DNA of 64,000 nucleotides from Bacillota bacterium (GCA_023415825.1 JAEZJF010000006.1:1-64000), one strand, 5' to 3'; shown: positions 8,559 through 18,656, numbered from the stretch's first letter. Notes: a model not told the origin generated them from the letters alone. Translations and numbers: made by a program.

Positions 8559-9719
8559 ATGAAAAAAAGAAAAATTGCAGCATTTATCATTGTATTTGTT
8601 TTGGTCGCTTTAGCTGTTGTTGTAGTCAATAGCCAGAAAACTCAAAAGCTGCCCGATATTAAGACAGTAAAAGTAACAAAAGGCGATATCAAAACCCTTC
8701 TTTCAACCAATGCATTGGTACAGTCAAAAAAATCAAAGAATTACATGGGTTCTGCCCAGTATACTGTGGAGCAGATTAATGTTGAGGTGGGGCAAAAGGT
8801 TAAAAATGGGGATATCCTTATGACCTATGACCTGTCAGACCTTGAAACATCTGTAAAACAGGCCGAGATTCAACTGGACAATGCCATCCTGAATAAAGAA
8901 GAACTTCTGAACCAAAAGGATCAGATTGAAAAAGAGATTATTGATCTGGATGAGCAGATTTATGCCCTTGACGGCAGCAGCAATCCTCAGGATATTGCCA
9001 ATGTTCAGACGATGATTCAAAAAAGAAAATCCCTGCAAACCATTTCAAAGGAAAAAATACAACTCATGGACAATTCCATAGCCATGGCTGAGCTTTCTTT
9101 AAAATCAGCCCGGGAAAGACTCAATAAGGTAAAAGATGGCTTAAAGGCAGAATTTGACGGGACTGTTACAGCAGTCAATGCCATTGAAGGTTCACCCCTA
9201 AGCATGAGCCAGCCTGCTTTTGTGGTTCAACAGCTCGATAACCTCAAGGGAATTATTCATCTTGGAAAATTTGATGCAGCCAAGATTCGGGTGGGACAAA
9301 AGGTCGTTTTAAAAAACAGCAGTAATTCTTACACAGGCAAGATCGCTTTTATTGAGCCTGCTGCCTCAAAAGAGATGGGCATGGCCAGTGATGCCACTCT
9401 TCGTGCTGAAATAGATATAGAAAATCCTGACGGATACCTAAGAATTGATTTTGATATAAATGCCGACATTTTAATAGGGGAGGCCAAACAGGTTTTGACC
9501 CTGCCAATAGAATGCCTGCAATATGATCGGGATGACAATGTCAGTGTGTTTGCCGTAAAAGACGGAAAAGCAGCCTTGACCAAAGTTAAAGTCGGACTTC
9601 AGTCCGATACCCAGGCCGAGATTACGGAGGGCCTTTTTGAGGGTGATGTCGTCATTTCCAATCCTTCTATTGAAATCCAGGATGGCACCGTGGTATTGGC
9701 AGAGGGTAGGAAACAATGA
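8559..9719 (+). CDS. MacA-like membrane fusion protein (HlyD/RND adaptor family)
   Basis: The periplasmic-adaptor-type subunit of an ABC efflux system. It has an N-terminal signal-anchor helix (AAFIIVFVLVALAVVVVNS, residues 6-24), a first lipoyl half (YTVEQINVEVGQKVKNGDILMTYD) and a long coiled coil (about residues 95-190). The second lipoyl half (KAEFDGTVTAVNAIEGSPL) and beta-barrel follow. In a Gram-positive cell it probably acts outside the membrane with the MacB-like permease. The start is the ATG behind AAGGAG; the frame stays open upstream, but without a ribosome-binding site. Its stop overlaps the next start (ATGA). Confidence 0.88.
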   Translation: MKKRKIAAFIIVFVLVALAVVVVNSQKTQKLPDIKTVKVTKGDIKTLLSTNALVQSKKSKNYMGSAQYTVEQINVEVGQKVKNGDILMTYDLSDLETSVKQAEIQLDNAILNKEELLNQKDQIEKEIIDLDEQIYALDGSSNPQDIANVQTMIQKRKSLQTISKEKIQLMDNSIAMAELSLKSARERLNKVKDGLKAEFDGTVTAVNAIEGSPLSMSQPAFVVQQLDNLKGIIHLGKFDAAKIRVGQKVVLKNSSNSYTGKIAFIEPAASKEMGMASDATLRAEIDIENPDGYLRIDFDINADILIGEAKQVLTLPIECLQYDRDDNVSVFAVKDGKAALTKVKVGLQSDTQAEITEGLFEGDVVISNPSIEIQDGTVVLAEGRKQ

Positions 9720-10408
9720 TTAAAATAGAAAAAGTAGAAAAGGTTTATATAACAGGAGATATCAAGCTGACAGCTCTTAAGGGGGTTTCTATGCATATAG
9801 AGCCTGGTGAATTCGCCTCCATTATGGGGCCATCGGGCTGTGGCAAGTCTACCATGATGAATGTGCTGGGGTGTCTGGATAAAATGACCTCCGGAAAATA
9901 TATATTAAATGGCAAGGACATTTCAGGTCTGTCCGATAACGAGCTGGCAACAATCAGAAACAAGGAAATCGGCTTTGTTTTTCAATCCTTTAATCTTCTT
10001 CCACGTATGACTATTCTGGATAATGTGGAGCTTCCCATGGTCTATGCAGGCGTTCCACCTAAAGAAAGGCGGGAAAAGGCTCTTGAGGCATTGAAAAGAG
10101 TTGATCTCAGCGATCGCATTCGCCACCGTCCCAATGAAATCTCTGGAGGCCAGAAGCAAAGAGTTGCCATAGCCCGCGCTATTGTCAACAAGCCATCAGT
10201 TATCCTGGCTGACGAACCCACAGGTAATCTGGATACCAAGGTTACCGAAGAAATCATGAGGATTATTCAGGAGCTCAATGATGACGGAGCCACCATTCTT
10301 ATGGTAACTCATGAGTCCGATGTAGCCAGGTTTTCAAAGCGTATCATCAAGATGCGTGACGGAAATATCATTGATGATAGTCTGGTAGAAAACCGTATTG
10401 TGCTGTAG
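9716..10408 (+). CDS. MacB-type ABC transporter ATP-binding protein
   Basis: A 230-residue nucleotide-binding subunit of the MacB/LolD class. It shows Walker A GPSGCGKST (about residues 37-45), Q-loop VFQSFNLLPRMT, signature ISGGQKQRVAIARA, Walker B VILADEPTGNLD and the switch His in MVTHESD. It shares four bases with the adaptor gene and is 11 bases from the permease gene, so the three form one transporter operon. The substrate cannot be read from the sequence; relatives export peptides, antibiotics or lipoproteins. Confidence 0.93.
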   Translation: MIKIEKVEKVYITGDIKLTALKGVSMHIEPGEFASIMGPSGCGKSTMMNVLGCLDKMTSGKYILNGKDISGLSDNELATIRNKEIGFVFQSFNLLPRMTILDNVELPMVYAGVPPKERREKALEALKRVDLSDRIRHRPNEISGGQKQRVAIARAIVNKPSVILADEPTGNLDTKVTEEIMRIIQELNDDGATILMVTHESDVARFSKRIIKMRDGNIIDDSLVENRIVL

Positions 10409-10419
10409 GGGGTGGAAGT

Positions 10420-11631
10420 ATGAATTTGTTTGAAAACATAAAAATGGCTATAGAAAGCATCATGTCCAATAAAATGCGCTCCTTTCTTACCATGCTGGGA
10501 ATCATTATAGGCATCAGTTCGGTCATTGCCATTGTATCTCTGGGACAGGGCGGGCAGACGACCATCACGGGAGAATTCGAAAAAATTGGAGCGGCTACTG
10601 TCAGCATTAAGGTTAAAGGGGTTGATGCTGAAAAAAGTGATTATATCACCTTTGAAGATATAAGGCAGATTAAGGAAAAAATAGAAGTCGTCAAATATGC
10701 TACACCTGTCATTAATAAACAAGGGGTAGTACAATCTGAAAATAAGTCTAAGAGAGCCCTTCTTTATGGGGGAAACGAGGACCTTTTTTCTATAAACAAT
10801 ATAGAGTTGGTGGATGGCCGATTCTACAATAAAAATGAATCTGAGGAAGGCAAGCCGGTGGCTCTTATTGATGAGGGTGCGGCCAAAAAGCTTTTTGGTA
10901 CCAATGCTGTAGTAGGAAAATCGATTAATGTGGGGCCTCAAAACAGTACAAAAAAGGTTATGCTCGTAGGTGTAATAAAGAGCCAGTTTGACATGTTCGG
11001 AGATATGGCGGAGGATAATATGCCGGTTATCGTTTATCTTCCGGCGACATATTTAAACATCATATATTCTGAAGAAAACATAACGGATGAATTGGTCATA
11101 ATGGCTGATTCCAAGGAAAATTCGGAAGCTGCTGGTGTCATTGCAAAAAATATGCTGGTTAATCGTCATGGGAACCGGGATCGCGAGGTTTACAGAGCGG
11201 AATCCATGATGAAGCAGTTGGATCAGATTAACACAGTACTGGGCATTTTTACGACCTTCATAGCTGCTGTTGCCGCCATATCACTTTTGGTCGGCGGGGT
11301 GGGGGTCATGAATATCATGCTGGTGTCAGTAACCGAGCGAACTCGTGAAATAGGCATCAGAAAGGCCATTGGTGCAAAGACGGGTAATATTTTGTTTCAA
11401 TTTCTCACCGAGTCAGTGATTATTTCATGCATAGGTGGAATCATTGGTTTAATTCTTGGTGTTGCTGGTGCTTATGGCTTAGGGCAATTTGCAGGAATTA
11501 CCCCGTCCATATCGCCTCAGATCGTTATTGTAGCTATACTATTTTCCTCTGCAGTCGGTATCTTTTTTGGAATCTACCCTGCAAGAAAAGCAGCCAGGCT
11601 GGACCCCATAGAGGCTTTGCGTTATGAATAA
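10420..11631 (+). CDS. MacB/FtsX-family ABC transporter permease
   Basis: A 403-residue permease with the MacB layout. One N-terminal membrane helix (FLTMLGIIIGISSVIAIVSLG, about residues 23-43) precedes a large extracytoplasmic domain (about residues 50-275). Three C-terminal helices then include the family motif GGVGVMNIMLVSVTERTREIGIRKAIGA. The C terminus ends in the usual PARKAARLDPIEALRYE. It pairs with the ATPase just upstream and the HlyD-like adaptor. Confidence 0.92.
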   Translation: MNLFENIKMAIESIMSNKMRSFLTMLGIIIGISSVIAIVSLGQGGQTTITGEFEKIGAATVSIKVKGVDAEKSDYITFEDIRQIKEKIEVVKYATPVINKQGVVQSENKSKRALLYGGNEDLFSINNIELVDGRFYNKNESEEGKPVALIDEGAAKKLFGTNAVVGKSINVGPQNSTKKVMLVGVIKSQFDMFGDMAEDNMPVIVYLPATYLNIIYSEENITDELVIMADSKENSEAAGVIAKNMLVNRHGNRDREVYRAESMMKQLDQINTVLGIFTTFIAAVAAISLLVGGVGVMNIMLVSVTERTREIGIRKAIGAKTGNILFQFLTESVIISCIGGIIGLILGVAGAYGLGQFAGITPSISPQIVIVAILFSSAVGIFFGIYPARKAARLDPIEALRYE

Positions 11632-11761
11632 TGATTTGGAAATTTTTATTTTGGATAAAATTTGACTGTTAATATTTTTCACACAAAATGACAAAAATTT
11701 GTCTTCACTATTAATGATATTACTGATAAAATTATCCAAAAAGGATATGGAGGGCACTTGT

Positions 11762-12709
11762 ATGAAAGAGACCCAAACCGTCATGAAGAAAATTGTCGAT
11801 AATATGTCCAAAATCCTCGTAGGAAAGGAAGGACCGGCAAGATTGATGGTCATATCCCTAACCGCATCGGGTCATGTTCTCATTGAAGATGTACCTGGAA
11901 TAGGTAAAACAACTATGGCCTATGCCATGGCTAAATCTGTGGGTTTGTCCTTTAACCGTATTCAATTCACTCCTGATATTCTGCCCTCCGACATAACAGG
12001 ATTCACGGTATATAATCAAAAGACCAATGAATTTGAATATCGTCATGGCAATATCATGAGCAATGTCATACTTGCTGATGAAATTAACAGAACCTCCCCC
12101 AAAACCCAGGCCAGCATGCTTGAGGTTATGGAAGAAAAACAGGTTACCGTTGACGGGAAAGCCTATAAAGTACCGGAACCTTTTATGGTTATTGCCACTC
12201 AAAACCCGGTGGAGTATATGGGCACTTATCCCTTACCTGAAGCACAACTGGACCGCTTCCTTATGAAGATTACCATGGGTTATCCGTCCCGGGCTGAAGA
12301 GGTCAGTATTCTTTACCGATTCCAGAAGAGCAATCCCCTAAATGAGCTTGAGGCAGTGGTTTCCTTTGATGAACTCATGGCCCTTCAAAAAATGGTCCGA
12401 GACGTCAAGATCGAAGAAAGCCTTGCCGGTTACATTGTTGACATCATATCCGCTACAAGACGACATGAGCATACCATGCTGGGCTGCAGCCCCCGGGCAT
12501 CCATCAGTCTGTTTCGTGCTGCCCAGGCTTCGGCACTTTTCGATGGCCGTGATTATGTCATACCCGAAGATATCCGCGATCTTGCAGTACCAGTTTTAAG
12601 CCATCGGCTCATGCTCAAGCAGGAAGCCAAAATCAAGCGTGTAACAAACGAAAGTATTATTTCCGACATCACAAAGAATATGAAGATCCCCCTTTTGGCT
12701 AGCCGTTAA
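11762..12709 (+). CDS. MoxR-family AAA+ ATPase
   Basis: A MoxR-type AAA+ ATPase, a chaperone-like assembly factor usually acting with DUF58/vWA proteins. It shows Walker A GIGKTTMAYAMAKS, Walker B VILADEINRTSPKTQASMLEVMEE, sensor 1 in ATQNPVEYMGTYPLPEAQLDRF, and a C-terminal lid with sensor 2 (GCSPRASISL). Length is about 315 residues. An open frame reaches upstream to 11699, but the ATG at 11762 has GGAGGG seven bases before it. It opens a MoxR-DUF58-transglutaminase cluster, a conserved neighbourhood in many bacteria. Confidence 0.9.
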   Translation: MKETQTVMKKIVDNMSKILVGKEGPARLMVISLTASGHVLIEDVPGIGKTTMAYAMAKSVGLSFNRIQFTPDILPSDITGFTVYNQKTNEFEYRHGNIMSNVILADEINRTSPKTQASMLEVMEEKQVTVDGKAYKVPEPFMVIATQNPVEYMGTYPLPEAQLDRFLMKITMGYPSRAEEVSILYRFQKSNPLNELEAVVSFDELMALQKMVRDVKIEESLAGYIVDIISATRRHEHTMLGCSPRASISLFRAAQASALFDGRDYVIPEDIRDLAVPVLSHRLMLKQEAKIKRVTNESIISDITKNMKIPLLASR

Positions 12710-12749
12710 TTTAGTAATTTGTTTAATGGAAAAAGGGGGGGGGACCCAT

Positions 12750-14054
12750 ATGGCAAGACCTGAGCCTGATGATGACGTATCACTGATTGGCAAAGAGAAG
12801 CGAAACCATAAGCAGAACATTATCCGTTATGTGGCTGTGCTTTTCATATGTCTTATTTACGCCTATTTTTTTGGTGGCTACTTTCCATATACACTCCTTT
12901 ATTTAGCTCTGGCACTACCAGTAATGTCGTTATTACATCTTGTTGTCACATGCGCGTTATTTCGCATGAGTGAACGCTTGAATGAGCGAACTTTCATAAA
13001 AGGCGAGTTTGCTTATTATCATTTGATTCTACAAAACAGCTCCTTCTTTTACATGCCTTATATCACGGTTCGCATGCAAATGGAAGGTCAAATTATATGT
13101 AAAAGTCTAAAAAGCATGCGGCTTTCTTTATCGCCCTTTTCCACGCGTGAATTCCAATATAAAATGCCGCTTTTTTTCAGAGGACGGTATGATATTGGTG
13201 TAAAGAGCATTCGCATTAACGACCTCCTTGGGTTATTCTCGTATACCTTTCAACCTCTGGAAACGAAGAATATTTTAGTTGAGCCAAGAATTGTTGATAT
13301 TCTAAACAGAGATGTACCTGTTACACGTATCTCAGAGGGGGAGCTGTCTTCAGGCTATAAGGAAGCAGGCAATGATGAACTGGTTGATATTCGTGAATAT
13401 GCCTATGGTGACAGCTTTAGAAAGATACACTGGAAGCTTTCATCCAAGCTTGGAAAAACCATGGTAAAAGAGACCCGTAACGAGCTTGACAACGATGTGG
13501 TGGTTATTCTTAACCTTCGAAATCCTGAAAAACTGAATGAGGATACACTGATTAAAGAGGATTGTCTTATAGAAGAAATGGTTTCTCAAATAAGCTATCT
13601 TGTAAAGCAGAATGTGAATGTAAAGCTTTGTTTTTACAAGGATGGCCCTATAAGCCTTAAGGCTTCTAATTACATTGAGTTTCAAGATATTTATGTGCTT
13701 TTGTCTGAGGTGAAATTCAACCAGAATTATGATTTCAAAGAAGCCATAGAATATTTTTCAGAGACTGAGCAAAACAGCCATTTGGCCTATCTTTTCACCC
13801 TTTATGTTGACGAAGAAATTATTCGTGAAGGCTTTCATATCAAAAATAAAGGCTTTGATCTGGAGCTATATTATATTAAGCTTCAAGGTGCATATGGGAA
13901 TAATGGATTAACCTATCAGGATGTTGAAGACATGATGATGAAAAACAATATACGCACCTATAAGCTGGAGCCTTCGGTTATTCAGATGGAAGGTTCCCAG
14001 CAAGAGGTAAAAGAAGATACCGTTAAAGTGGGGGTAAAGGCCTATGAAGGCTAG
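12750..14054 (+). CDS. DUF58 domain protein
   Basis: A membrane protein with two close N-terminal helices (about residues 30-70) followed by a vWA-like DUF58 domain. The signature is seen at about residues 205-245: ELVDIREYAYGDSFRKIHWK with SSKLGKTMVKE. Its partner is the MoxR ATPase upstream; the exact activity is unknown. The start is the ATG at 12750, whose ribosome-binding site is a run of nine G (12735-12743). An upstream ATG at 12726 lies before that run and is unlikely. Its end overlaps the transglutaminase gene by 11 bases. Confidence 0.88.
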   Translation: MARPEPDDDVSLIGKEKRNHKQNIIRYVAVLFICLIYAYFFGGYFPYTLLYLALALPVMSLLHLVVTCALFRMSERLNERTFIKGEFAYYHLILQNSSFFYMPYITVRMQMEGQIICKSLKSMRLSLSPFSTREFQYKMPLFFRGRYDIGVKSIRINDLLGLFSYTFQPLETKNILVEPRIVDILNRDVPVTRISEGELSSGYKEAGNDELVDIREYAYGDSFRKIHWKLSSKLGKTMVKETRNELDNDVVVILNLRNPEKLNEDTLIKEDCLIEEMVSQISYLVKQNVNVKLCFYKDGPISLKASNYIEFQDIYVLLSEVKFNQNYDFKEAIEYFSETEQNSHLAYLFTLYVDEEIIREGFHIKNKGFDLELYYIKLQGAYGNNGLTYQDVEDMMMKNNIRTYKLEPSVIQMEGSQQEVKEDTVKVGVKAYEG

Positions 14055-16581
14055 GCTTGATGGTTTTTCCAACTTTATTTTTGGTTGTGCCTATAACGCT
14101 ATTTTAGTTTTCTTCATGGCAGTCATTCTTTATCCCCAGGTGCCCGTACTGGAGCTATTGTTATTATCTGGCTCCGTTTACGGGCTTATGACCCTCTTTT
14201 TTTTGACACGGGTAACTAGAATACTATTCCTTGGATTATCCGGATTGGCAACCGTAATCATAACCTTTCTTTGCTGGGTTGATACACCCTATTCAAGGCC
14301 GGTTCTTAAGATAGTTGAGGGAATTATTGAGCTCTGGTACAGAATTGCATACAATGAGCCCCGTCAAGGTGCGGATATGATGTTATTCACCCATGTGTTC
14401 ATGCTATTTTCCTCTATTGTAGCTGCTTTGATTGTGATTCTGTTTTATAAAAAAAGCTTCAGCTTTTTTATCCTTACTGGTGTAACCTTTGCTATAGCCT
14501 TGTTTTCCTATTACATGACCGCCAAGGAGAGCAGGTGGCTGTTTGCTTTGTTTTGCATACTCACCATACTTTCCTATGTCAGGCTTGTTTATATCAGGAA
14601 AAAGAGGCTGGGGCTTGTTGCCGAAAATATACCTCTGGGTAATTTCATGCTTTTTACTATTCCATTTGCACTCATTCTTATTATGGTTGTGTCTTTTATA
14701 CCCAAAAAGGAACATCCCATTGAATGGCCCTGGCTTGATACCAAAATCATGTCCGTCATAGATACTTTTGAGCAACGATTCAGCTCAAATAATATGGAGT
14801 TTTTCACCCTTGCCTCTACAGGATTTAATTCAAGATCTCAACGATTGGGTGGGCCTATAAGACCAAATAGTACTGTGGTTATGGAAGTGAAGGCTGATAA
14901 GCGCACCTATCTTAGAGGGGCAGCATATGCCGTATATGAAAATAACTCATGGGGACATAATGCTTTAGGCGTTTATAAGACAGGGTCAACTGAGATTGAA
15001 AGTGATTTGAACGAAACACAAACTGGCTGGATAAACATTCCTGTCGATGAACTATTTCCGGATGCAACCGACGATGACAAGCAGCTTCTACAAGCCCTCT
15101 CACAGGAGGACCTCCTCGAGCTCCTTTTTCCTACCTACTCGCTTGAGATAAAATTTCGCAATATGACTACCCGTACTGTGTTCCTGCCCCTTAAAAGTAT
15201 TCTGCCTGTGATGTTGTCCGATAATACGCCTCTTGAACTGTCACAGGATACCCATGGTACAGCCATTACAAGTCCCAAGCTGCCATCTGGTTCCACATAT
15301 AAGTTGAATTATACTCAGCCCATGTACGGAGATCCCCTATTAAAAAAGGCATTGACTTTTAGCCGACGCGGCCTTTATACGGATGCCAGGAACATACTCA
15401 TGGAAAAGTATCAGAAGCTTATGGAGGAAGTGGAATTGCAGCCTCAGCCATCTGCTTACACGATCTCTGGAAGGTTAACCAAATCCGACAGTGAAAGTAC
15501 TGAATTTGACATATTGATTACCACTCCGGAGATCGAAGAGACAGTTCGCAAAATGGATATCCTGAGCATGCTTGAATTCCGAGCATCAACCATTGCAAGT
15601 GAATATACCATAATTGACGAAGCCGTCCCCCAGAGGGTTAAGGATTTGGCAAAACGGCTGACTGGGAGCTGTAAATCTGATTACGAGAAGGTTATTGCTG
15701 TTGAAAGCTACCTCAGGAAAAATTTCTCCTATACCTATAATACCAGCCGCATTCCTGGGGGGAGGGACTTTGTTGATTATTTCTTATTTGAAGAAAATAA
15801 GGGCTATTGTACCTACTTTTCAACTGCAATGAGCATTCTACTGCGCTCCTTAAATATACCAGCCCGTTATGTTGAAGGCTATGTGCTGCCGGAGAATTCC
15901 AATGACGATAACATTTTTATTGTCACTAACAGAAACGCTCATGCCTGGGTGGAGGTTTATTTTGAGGGCTTTGGATGGCTGATCTTTGAGCCTACCCCTG
16001 CCTATGCAGGTACTATGGATTATCTGGCCGAAACAAAATCAACAATGGGTGAATTTTATCCCGACATGCCCGGTCTTGAAGACCTTATGGAGAATTACCG
16101 ACAAGATGAGGGCCCTGGATTTTATCCTGTTGGAGATGTCCAAGGGTCACAAGCTTCATTTGGCCGTTATGCCAAGTATATACCCTGGATTTTGTTTGGA
16201 CTTTTATTACTCTCTTATATTGTGAATCTGGTAGCCTCATGGATAGGTAATCTCAGGATGAGAGGATTAAAAGGCGGGAAAAAGGTCATCAAGCTTTATG
16301 AGCTGATGCTTAACTGGTTTTCACATGTGGGTACATCTGTGAGACCCGGTGAAACTGCCGGAGAATTCAGCAAAAGAGTTGATCAGATGTATATGTTCAG
16401 TGAATCAAATTTTATGGTTGTGACAGATATTTTTGTAAAGGTACGCTATGGAAGCTATGAGGTCAGCATAGATGAGCTCCGGCTTATGGAACGTTTAGCC
16501 AGGCAATTGAGAAAAAACATTATAAAGGAGCTGGGTATTAAGCGTTACATGCCCTTACGTATGATGATTTTAGGCATTTAG
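14044..16581 (+). CDS. Membrane transglutaminase-like protein (TgpA type)
   Basis: An 845-residue protein with six or seven N-terminal membrane helices (residues 1-230). A long external region and a transglutaminase-like cysteine-protease core follow at about residues 560-670. The catalytic Cys is in NKGYCTYFSTAMSILLRSL, the His in RNAHAWVEVYFEG, and an acidic residue in WLIFEPTPAY. Another helix lies at about 720-740, with a cytoplasmic DUF4129-like tail. Relatives sit with MoxR and DUF58 proteins and are thought to cross-link or cleave cell-surface proteins. The start codon lies inside the end of the DUF58 gene, so translation is coupled. Confidence 0.88.
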   Translation: MKARLDGFSNFIFGCAYNAILVFFMAVILYPQVPVLELLLLSGSVYGLMTLFFLTRVTRILFLGLSGLATVIITFLCWVDTPYSRPVLKIVEGIIELWYRIAYNEPRQGADMMLFTHVFMLFSSIVAALIVILFYKKSFSFFILTGVTFAIALFSYYMTAKESRWLFALFCILTILSYVRLVYIRKKRLGLVAENIPLGNFMLFTIPFALILIMVVSFIPKKEHPIEWPWLDTKIMSVIDTFEQRFSSNNMEFFTLASTGFNSRSQRLGGPIRPNSTVVMEVKADKRTYLRGAAYAVYENNSWGHNALGVYKTGSTEIESDLNETQTGWINIPVDELFPDATDDDKQLLQALSQEDLLELLFPTYSLEIKFRNMTTRTVFLPLKSILPVMLSDNTPLELSQDTHGTAITSPKLPSGSTYKLNYTQPMYGDPLLKKALTFSRRGLYTDARNILMEKYQKLMEEVELQPQPSAYTISGRLTKSDSESTEFDILITTPEIEETVRKMDILSMLEFRASTIASEYTIIDEAVPQRVKDLAKRLTGSCKSDYEKVIAVESYLRKNFSYTYNTSRIPGGRDFVDYFLFEENKGYCTYFSTAMSILLRSLNIPARYVEGYVLPENSNDDNIFIVTNRNAHAWVEVYFEGFGWLIFEPTPAYAGTMDYLAETKSTMGEFYPDMPGLEDLMENYRQDEGPGFYPVGDVQGSQASFGRYAKYIPWILFGLLLLSYIVNLVASWIGNLRMRGLKGGKKVIKLYELMLNWFSHVGTSVRPGETAGEFSKRVDQMYMFSESNFMVVTDIFVKVRYGSYEVSIDELRLMERLARQLRKNIIKELGIKRYMPLRMMILGI

Positions 16582-16711
16582 ATATTTTGTCATAAATGAA
16601 CAAAAGTTTATTATTATATGAACTATGATATATACAATATATTTCTGTAGTGTTATGATTAAAGCATCACAATGTAGAATGTCTGTTTTCTACAAGGGGG
16701 ACTAGATTTTA

Positions 16712-18565
16712 ATGAAAGATACACTTAAAATTATCAACATTACAGAAAGGAAACCCTTATACCAAACAACCAATATCGATAGTCTAAAGGACATGCTGCA
16801 AAAATGTGAGGCTAATTATGGGGAACAGATTGCCTTTAAATTTCGCAATGATCCTCAAAAACCCACTGAAAGCAGGACCTACAGTCAATTTGTACGGGAT
16901 GTAAATTCACTCGGCAGTTCTCTTTTAGAACTCGGGCTATCTAATAGCCGTGTTGCTATTATTGGTGAGAACCGGTATGAATGGGTTGTATCCTATATGG
17001 CTGCTGTCAATGGTGTCGGGATTGCAGTACCTCTGGACAGAATGCTTCCACCCAATGAAATAGGGCCCATGCTGGAACGGGGGGAAGTAGACGTTTTGGT
17101 GTATTCCAATGCTTTTCAGTCTGCTGTTGAGACATTATCCATGAATAATACAAAGCTCAAAGCTATTATCTGCATGAATCCGCAAAATGAAGAGGATGTT
17201 ATGCGGCCTGGCTTTTATTCCTTCTCAAAGCTTTTAAGCCAAGGCAACGAGCTTCTTGATTCTGGTTTCGACCAGTACATAAATGCTAAAATTGATCCAT
17301 TAGCCTTGGGTATTCTGCTTTTTACATCGGGAACATCGTCAACCTCAAAGGCCGTTATGCTTAATCATAGCAACGTTTGTGCTGATGTTTTGGCTCTTGG
17401 CGGCGTTGTCCGATTTAAGCCGGGTGAATCGGTGCTATCCATTTTACCGCTTCATCATACCTTTGAGAATACAGCTGGTTTACTATTCCCGCTCTATTTG
17501 GGGATGACCATATCCATCAGTGACGGGCTTAAGTATCTATCCAAAAATCTTTCCGAATATAAGCCTGATTGCTTGGTTGGTGTTCCATTAATCTTTGACA
17601 AATTCAAGAGCCGTATGTTTGATGAGCTGAAGAAAAAAGGTTTGTATAAAAAGGTTAGAGCCTTAATGGGGGTTACAAATGCCCTTCGATATACAGGTCT
17701 TGATCTTAGAAGAAAGCTCTTTAAGCAGTTGTTGGAGGCTTTGGGCGGAAGACTTCGCGTTATTGTAACCGGCGGCGCCGCCATGGAGCCCCAAACAGCC
17801 AACTGGTATGAAAATATTGGGGTGAGGGTATATCAGGGGTATGGTCTTACTGAAACCTCTCCCGTTGTTTCTGGAGGAAGTGACCGCGTGCGCAAGGCTG
17901 GAACCTGCGGCGAACCTTTACCTGGCATTGCGGTTGCCATTGCCAATCCCGATGAGACCGGCTCCGGAGAACTTGTCGTTAAGGCAAAGACCGTTATGAT
18001 GGGATACTGGAAGAACGAAGAGGCAACAAAAGAAGCTATTAAAGACGGATGGTTTCATACGGGAGATTTAGGATGTATTGATAAGCGTGGTCTTGTTCAT
18101 GTAACGGGCCGTGTAAAATCCATGATTGTTTTGAAAAACGGCAAGAAGGTGTTTCCTGAGGAATTGGAATTCCATATCAACAAACTGGATTATGTAAAGG
18201 AATCCATGGTTTGGGGTGAAGCAACGGCCGACGGAACAATCGATATATGTGCCAAAATAATTCTTGATAAGGAACAAATCAGCAGCCTGCTCGCATCACC
18301 GGATGATGAGGATGAAATTAAGAAGCTCTTGGATACTGCCATTAAGGATATCAATAAATTAATGCCGGTATACAAATCAATTCGTTATTATGTATACGGA
18401 TATGATGAACTTATCAAGACAACATCTCTTAAGGTAAAACGATACGTAGAGGCTGATCAGATGCGTGAATTACTGAATCAGCTGACGACCAACATAAAAA
18501 ACGCTGCCGGAAAAAATATTGATAAGCTCAGGGATATGATGACCAAGCATGTTAGCCATCAATAG
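16712..18565 (+). CDS. Long-chain fatty-acid-CoA ligase (AMP-forming)
   Basis: A 617-residue adenylate-forming enzyme that activates a fatty acid to acyl-AMP and then acyl-CoA. The P-loop is LLFTSGTSSTSKAVMLNHSN (about residues 205-224). The A5 motif is GYGLTETSPVVSGG and the A8 hinge is DGWFHTGDLG, followed by the C-terminal catalytic Lys region (TSLKVKRY). The overall order matches FadD/FAA1-type ligases. It is a single-gene unit with its own terminator. The chain length used is not evident. Confidence 0.85.
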   Translation: MKDTLKIINITERKPLYQTTNIDSLKDMLQKCEANYGEQIAFKFRNDPQKPTESRTYSQFVRDVNSLGSSLLELGLSNSRVAIIGENRYEWVVSYMAAVNGVGIAVPLDRMLPPNEIGPMLERGEVDVLVYSNAFQSAVETLSMNNTKLKAIICMNPQNEEDVMRPGFYSFSKLLSQGNELLDSGFDQYINAKIDPLALGILLFTSGTSSTSKAVMLNHSNVCADVLALGGVVRFKPGESVLSILPLHHTFENTAGLLFPLYLGMTISISDGLKYLSKNLSEYKPDCLVGVPLIFDKFKSRMFDELKKKGLYKKVRALMGVTNALRYTGLDLRRKLFKQLLEALGGRLRVIVTGGAAMEPQTANWYENIGVRVYQGYGLTETSPVVSGGSDRVRKAGTCGEPLPGIAVAIANPDETGSGELVVKAKTVMMGYWKNEEATKEAIKDGWFHTGDLGCIDKRGLVHVTGRVKSMIVLKNGKKVFPEELEFHINKLDYVKESMVWGEATADGTIDICAKIILDKEQISSLLASPDDEDEIKKLLDTAIKDINKLMPVYKSIRYYVYGYDELIKTTSLKVKRYVEADQMRELLNQLTTNIKNAAGKNIDKLRDMMTKHVSHQ

Positions 18566-18572
18566 GGAACAG

Positions 18573-18595
18573 GGGTAGAGAAATCTACCCTTTTC
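18573..18595 (+). terminator. Terminator of the acyl-CoA ligase gene
   Basis: GGGTAGA (18573-18579) and TCTACCC (18584-18590) form a perfect stem with a GAAA loop, followed by TTTTCTT. Confidence 0.85.
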
Positions 18596-18618
18596 TTAAT
18601 GTGGGTCGATTCATGTAA

Positions 18619-18656
18619 ACGGGTCGAGTCATGTTGGTGCGTTCCGCACCACTATT
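18619..18656 (+). repeat. GGTCGAG hairpin repeat, copy A
   Basis: This copy reads ACGGGTCGAGTCATG, then the hairpin GGTGCG-TTC-CGCACC, then ACTATT. It matches the copies at 27874, 35633, 37181 and 53442 in head, stem position and tail but has a shortened loop. A second partial head, GGGTCGATTCATG, lies just before it at 18603-18615. It sits between the ligase terminator and the pta promoter. Confidence 0.7.

Noticed and set aside
10309..10941. A 210-codon open frame on the minus strand across the ABC ATPase/permease junction
   Set aside because: It is antisense to two well-supported genes and has no domain features.
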